Below the pieces are notes generated by a model. The model searched no databases, was not told the DNA's origin, and saw nothing but the letters and a program-made list of their open reading frames with translations. A stretch of 64,000 bases of DNA, taken from contig JAXRKP010000940.1 in assembly GCA_037039925.1 (NCBI GenBank), positions 1 through 64,000 of the forward strand, read 5' to 3'. Positions 35,140-64,000 of the stretch are shown in pieces (position 1 is the first letter of the stretch; every line of letters begins with the position of its first letter). This stretch comes from Doris montereyensis (taxonomy: Eukaryota > Mollusca > Gastropoda > Nudibranchia > Dorididae). A program made the position numbers and the translations under genes.

Positions 35140-35320
35140 GGTGGGAGAGGTAAATTGCAAGTAAACAATGTCTGTCTGTCTCTTTCTCTTTTTTCGTCTT
35201 TTCTCTTTTTCGTGGGCGATTGGCAGGCCTGCTGGTAGGTCCTAATCCTTTCACCTCTTTTATCTTGCTGTTTCTTCTTTTTTTTTGTTAATCAGCCTTA
35301 GATTACCACAGGGGATATTT
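35140..35320 (+). repeat. Repeat C copy
   Basis: GCCTGCTGGTAGGTCCTAAT, CTTTTATCTTGCTGTTTC and GATTACCACAGGGGATATTT. Confidence 0.6.
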
Positions 35321-35356
35321 CAATGAAGCAAGAAAACTCTCTCTTGTTTCTCACTC

Positions 35357-35800
<444 letters not shown>

Positions 35801-35959
35801 TCAGTATCAGATGCTTTTTCATGAGCATTATATTTTATGTGCACAATGTACTATTGGGGTTTCCTAATCCTGACTAGATTGGATTTAGCACCTGACCTAA
35901 GTGGTGATGGACAAAAAAATGCTTGAGAGGCTTCATAGATCTTTCTTTATTAGATTCGA

Positions 35960-36125
35960 TTTAAAGGGTCGTGGATGATTGGCAAGCCCTGTTTGTAGGT
36001 CCTACTGACTTACATCCTTTCACTTTTGTATTTCTGTGCCTCTTTCATTGTTCCATTTTCTCATAATTCAACCTAAGATCACCTCATGTGGTGGATAGGG
36101 TAAATTCCAGTGAAACAAGCAAATC
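35960..36125 (+). repeat. Repeat C copy
   Basis: GATTGGCAAGCCCTGTTTGT, AGGTCCTACTGACTTAC, GATCACCTCATGTGGTGG and AAATTCCAGTGAAAC. Confidence 0.6.
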
Positions 36126-36500
36126 CCATCACATTGTCATGTAGAAAACCCATGGCAGCTTGATGTACTTTTGTTTTCAGGGCAGAATTCAAAATCATTA
36201 CATAGTCCCCTGGATGGCTGTGGCAGATTTTTCTTACCAGAGAAGAACTAATAGAATCAGGGTTTTTTCACAGACACTCTATCATCAGTAAATTAAAGTC
36301 AAACTTAAACCTTGTGATCATTGTAATTGCGTATATACCTCAACACATTGAGTAATTATATGGGGAAGAAAAGATTTTAATGCGTCTAGTAGCTGTAAAA
36401 AAAAAAAAGAAACTTAAAATAAATGATAGATATAATATTTTTTATAAATCGAAACCAATGGTCATTTTTTTATGATTTGCTTGCTTCCAGTACCACCAAC

Positions 36501-59891
<23,391 letters not shown>

Positions 59892-60201
59892 ATGTCTTTA
59901 GTCTGTTACTATTGTAAAAGCGTACCGCTATTCTATTGATTATAAAAATATATATTTCTGTTATAATATTAAAATTTACGATAATTCCTTTGCATTGTAT
60001 GTATATAAGTACAATTTTATATGTTCTCGAAGTGTCTAAATTGTTAAAGAAACATTGTAAGTTTGTTGTATTAGAATAATTCTTGCATGAAACTTTGAAA
60101 CCTCTATTTGTGCCCATAATCTGGTTTTGAAAGTAACCATTTAGTATCAGTATTTTTGGAAAGAAACAGCCTCGGAGATAGAACTTTATGTTACTTCTGA
60201 G

Positions 60202-60207
60202 AATAAA
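60202..60207 (+). promoter_or_regulatory. Candidate poly(A) signal of NAGLU
   Basis: AATAAA about 310 nt after the NAGLU stop, in the sequence GAATAAAATTGC. The intervening AT-rich stretch is the likely 3' untranslated region. Confidence 0.5.
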
Positions 60208-60714
60208 ATTGCTTGCTTTTCAGGGGAAAGAAATTATTTCTTATCAATCTATAAGAATAATATTTAAAACATCAAATTCTTGTATATGTTATCAACCTCT
60301 TACTTAGTATGGAGGATATGGTGTCTTATTTTGATTAACTAAATTAGCCAGAACAAAGATTTATTTGCCTATTCAATGGGTGATATAGGGAGAAAATTGT
60401 GTGATGAGACATCAGAACCAGAATTGCACATACAAAAAACCGTAAGCAATACCAAAGAGTTTTGTTATCAAGTGCTGGCCATGTTTGGCCCAGGTGTTCA
60501 ATACTGCTGAAGCAATCTTATTCTAATGTCTTATTCAGAAAATTTACCATGTGATCTTCAGAGATACCACTGTTCAGGATTTTATTTATTCACTCTTGTT
60601 ATTATCAAGGTCTCAATGGGTTTTTTTTATATTTGTTACATGGATTTTCACAATGTTTAAAATCACCAGATGCTGCTGCTGTTTTTTTAAAGTGTTTTAC
60701 ACTATTTACACTGT

Positions 60715-61030
60715 AAATTACAGTCAGTCTTTAATGATAGCTTCATAGATCTGTACGTCAGTCTTTAATGATAGCTTCATAGATATGTATGTCAGTCTTC
60801 AATAATAGCTTTATAGATCTGTATCAATCTTAATGATAGCTTCATAGAATCTTTAATGATAGCTTCAGTCTTTAAGATCTTCATAGATCTGTACGTCAGT
60901 ATTTAATAATAGCTTCATAGATACGTCAGTCTTTAATGATATTTTCCATAGATCTGTACGTCAGCCTTTAATAATAGCTTCATAGATCTGTACGTCAGTA
61001 TTTAATAATAGCTTCATAGTCATAGATCTG
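60715..61030. repeat. 34-bp minisatellite
   Basis: About nine copies of GTCAGTCTTTAATGATAGCT followed by TCATAGATCTGTAC, partly scrambled. Confidence 0.88.
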
Positions 61031-61315
61031 CACTCAGGTTGATCCATAATAAATTAAGTCACTATTGTAAACAGTATTATGAACATCTTTCTCAAACTTA
61101 AGAAAATAAATTTCTGGAATTTTTACTTTGCTAACATAATGTAATGTCACAAGGAGTCACATTGACAATGTTAAATTGCTTTATTGTTGTATGTTTATAT
61201 CTGTTTGTTGTCCAAAAAAAATTAAGTCGAACATTGTCAATCTTATTTACATCTTTATGAATCATGAATGTCAAATGTTGAGACTTTTTTCAAGCTCGTG
61301 ACTGTATGAAAGCAA

Positions 61316-61542
61316 TTGTCTTAAGCGTATGTCTAAATGATTCTCTTAAGTGTATGTCTAAATAATTCTCTTAAGTGTATGTCTAAATAATTCTCTTAAG
61401 TGTATGTCTAAATGATTCTCTTAAATGTATGTCTAAATGATTCTCTTAAGTGTATGTCTAAATGATTCTCTTAAGTGTATGTCTAAATGATTCTCTTAAG
61501 TGTATGTCTAAATGATTCTCTTAAATGTATGTCTAAATGATG
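61316..61542. repeat. 25-bp minisatellite, nine copies
   Basis: TCTTAAGTGTATGTCTAAAT followed by GATTC. Confidence 0.93.
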
Positions 61543-61934
61543 TTGAGTTTTTCTAGGATGTTTTGGATGGATATTTGTGTTTCTTACTTAATTTTTGTTT
61601 ACTTTACATGCATATTTGATGATAAGGTAAAGTTTACGCTTTGCTGGTCAGATGAAAAAGTATGATTGGAAAAATGATATTTCTTTGGTTCTCTAGTCTC
61701 GCAAGATTAATTTCATACTTTGCTGGTGGAATCATTCTTGATGTTCTCAAAGATGAGAAAGTCATTTTATGTCATCATATTATAAAATTGAACCTTATTT
61801 GGAGGAGTGAAAACTGTGATTGTTATTTAAAGAACTGAATCAGACATAAACACCTTCTTTGAAATCCACTAGATGCCTTTTTCCTTTATTTACTTTTACA
61901 ATTGTTTACTAACTCACTCCATTAATTTATATTT

Positions 61935-62265
61935 ATATCCTGTAGTCGTAATCTGCAGTGGGCAGATGAGTCTCCTGCTGCCTTGCAGACGGGTCTTAGC
62001 TGACCAAAAGCTTAGGGAGTTAACCCCGACAGAAAGGGTCTCAAGGTGGCAGTCCCACCATCTACCTAGGTATGCTGGGTAATCTCCTGCTACCCTAAAC
62101 CAACTGATTCAGACCCTCCGAAATGAACACCGACTTATGATTTTGGAACCTGGAATGCCAAGGCAATAAATGGAGAACAGAGAATAAGCTGAAGAATTGA
62201 TAACTTCAAAGAAGATATTTTGGCCATCACAGAAACAAAGAAAAAAAAAGAAACAAATCGTACTA
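61935..62265 (+). pseudogene. LINE 5' fragment with endonuclease start
   Basis: The plus strand reads FGTWNAKAINGEQRI then IDNFKEDILAITETK, the N-terminal motifs of an AP-type retrotransposon endonuclease (TWN and ET), with an in-frame stop between them. It ends in an A-rich stretch. Confidence 0.7.
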
Positions 62266-62374
62266 GAAGAACAGAACAGAAAATATAGGACCAAATCGTA
62301 CTAGAAGAAAAAAGGACAAGGAACAGAAAATAAGAAAGAAGAAAAAAGAAAAAGGAGTAGCCTGTTAGGCACTT

Positions 62375-62525
62375 TGTACTTATACTCTGACAAGGTCTTT
62401 CTCTACCTATAGCTGGGTACTCATTCACACCTGAATCAAGTGAGGAAATCAGAGTGAAGTTCCTTTTCCAAGAGTACAATATCATGAAACAACACCTGGG
62501 TAAGCCATGGGTTTTGAATCAGTGT
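62375..62525 (-). mobile_element. SINE-A fragment
   Basis: GGTACTCATTCACACCTGAA, AGTTCCTTTTCCAAGAG and ACCTGGGTAAGCCATGGGTT fit the SINE-A centre and head. Confidence 0.45.
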
Positions 62526-63687
62526 CTTCGAAATAATAAATTTGTCCATTCAAAATGGCAGTTTGTCATATCGTTACATAATCTATGTGACGACAATTCA
62601 AAACCCAAATAGTAATAATAATAATCGCAAAATACGATTTAGTCCTACATTGAGATAGAAGTTCATGTGTGTTTTTTTCATCTCTTTATAAGAAATATAT
62701 TGAGTGTGTGTAGACTAGGAAATGAACTATCACATTTTTATCCCCTTTATAAAAATAGGCTTTGTCTGTTTGGTATGGCCTGGGTTTTTCAAGGTAATTG
62801 CTGGGATTAAAGTGATTTGGGCATCTTTACAATAAAGAGAACGAATCAGCTCCAACCATTATGTAGTCTTTAATGATGAAAATAAATGTATGAGATAATG
62901 TGTGATTATCGAAAAACCAAAATATTACTATGCAACCCAAAAATTATCAGTTGGCCTAACATTACCAACTCTAGGAGAGTCGATAACAAAGAAATAAAAT
63001 TCACATAGAATGCTGAAAATCTTGGGGTTTATTTTGATGATAATTCACCTATGGAACATCATATAAACCATCTCTGGTAAAACTCTTGACCTCGAGACCA
63101 CAAATATTGGCCTATTCTCCTGTCTCCCAATGCTTTCATTCTGTTTGAAGATCCAGTTATCAATCCTTGACTGACTGAGACTGGTTCCTGTTCTTCAGCC
63201 CCTGAAAAAAATGGTCACTCAGAAGACAGTATATTATTTTTTTTTTATATTTTATGATGTCAGCCATCATTGTATTCACTCCTTCCGTCGAAAATTGTTG
63301 CATCACAGGGGACACTACTGAAAAACATTAGCCAGCTGAGACAACTTGTTCTAAAGGACTAAAAGCGTGCGTTGCCTTTTCAAAAAGCCGAAATGCATTT
63401 ATCGGTCTCAGATTGAAGAGAGAAGAAGATAATATCAAAAACCTTGAAATTGACCTAGAAATAATGAAACTACATGTTTTAACACAATTGAAATTTTTAT
63501 ATCTAAGTATATTTTTATCATAAAATTCTTAGTTCCCATTTGCTTTTGATAGAATTCAATTAGTTCTACTTGAGACTGATGCGATGAATTCCATGATTGT
63601 GTACCAGGCCATATTTTGTATCCAAAAAGCTGTGAAATTTTTGCTGGATGTAACACGTTTTGCTTTGCTGGCTTTCCCCTCCTCTAG
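62526..63687. other. Right intergenic or intron stretch
   Basis: AT-rich, no gene or repeat recognised before the candidate exon. Confidence 0.4.
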
Positions 63688-63813
63688 GGCCATCTGGATA
63701 TAAATACAAGTTTGTGATTGGTCAGAGCACCCAAGACGTGTTCTCCTCTCAGGCAATCTCAAAGATCAAACAGGCCAAAAGGTTTACGGCAATTGTTCCT
63801 GAAAATTTTGTAG
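63688..63813 (+). CDS. Candidate exon of an unrecognised gene
   Basis: The polypyrimidine stretch CTTTCCCCTCCTCTAG is followed by an open segment, PSGYKYKFVIGQSTQDVFSS then QAISKIKQAKRFTAIVPENF, and an AG|GTAGAA donor. Composition and splice signals look like a real 126-nt internal exon (phase 1 in, phase 1 out). I do not recognise the family. No partner exon was found upstream in the window, so the gene probably continues to the right. Confidence 0.45.
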
Positions 63814-64000
63814 GTAGAATTACGTTTTACTAATTACATTATTTTAAAAACTGCTTTACGTTCAAGATCTTCATTTCAAGCATTACTTTAACAATCAAAT
63901 TCATATCAAGATTGGAAATTTTGGACAAGAAATAACGAAACAAACAATTTACAAACCCTTGGGAAAATGTGTATCAAAGTTATTTTCTTGTGTAAAATCT

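Overview
This window looks like nuclear DNA of an intron-rich animal. Two conserved genes are cut into 13 and 21 short exons with GT-AG introns, and most of the remaining sequence is microsatellites, minisatellites, tRNA-headed SINEs, small DNA-transposon derivatives and dead LINE fragments. The gene content and the style of the repeats suggest a lophotrochozoan, most likely a mollusc and perhaps a gastropod. The species is inference; I saw no diagnostic marker.

Layout. 1-15.7 kb holds no gene I can support. It carries microsatellites, five or more minisatellites (2.57-3.31, 4.43-5.21, 5.66-6.11, 9.91-10.32, 12.11-12.65 kb), SINEs of two families, palindromic MITE-like units, the 3' end of a LINE and a pogo-like element. 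15.8-33.0 kb, minus strand, is a 13-exon TRMT13 gene (tRNA 2'-O-methyltransferase, about 594 residues). Its introns hold a 1.2-kb satellite of 36-bp units, a 1-kb A/C-rich array and a pogo/Tigger-like element with a TA target site. 33.0-36.5 kb separates two divergently transcribed genes and is filled with MITEs, the end of a LINE reverse transcriptase, a SINE and about 400 bp of (CT)n. 36.5-59.9 kb, plus strand, is a 21-exon NAGLU gene (lysosomal alpha-N-acetylglucosaminidase, GH89, about 775 residues). Its introns hold minisatellites, SINEs, a hAT-like MITE with a perfect 8-bp target duplication and a dead LINE. 59.9-64 kb has the NAGLU 3' end, two small minisatellites, a LINE endonuclease fragment and one candidate exon of an unrecognised gene at the right edge.

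The two genes are housekeeping genes with unrelated jobs: one modifies the tRNA acceptor stem, the other degrades heparan sulfate. Nothing in the sequence links them functionally.

The most important caution is that both genes carry single-base frame breaks, about ten in roughly 4.1 kb of exon and mostly at homopolymers or short repeats. Splice sites and conserved motifs are otherwise intact. This looks like consensus error in an assembly rather than two dead genes, but raw reads must decide. I found no CRISPR array, operon, prophage or other novel system. The most original signals are minisatellites that visibly grew out of transposable elements: a LINE coding end, a SINE tail, the interior of a SINE and a pogo-like end.
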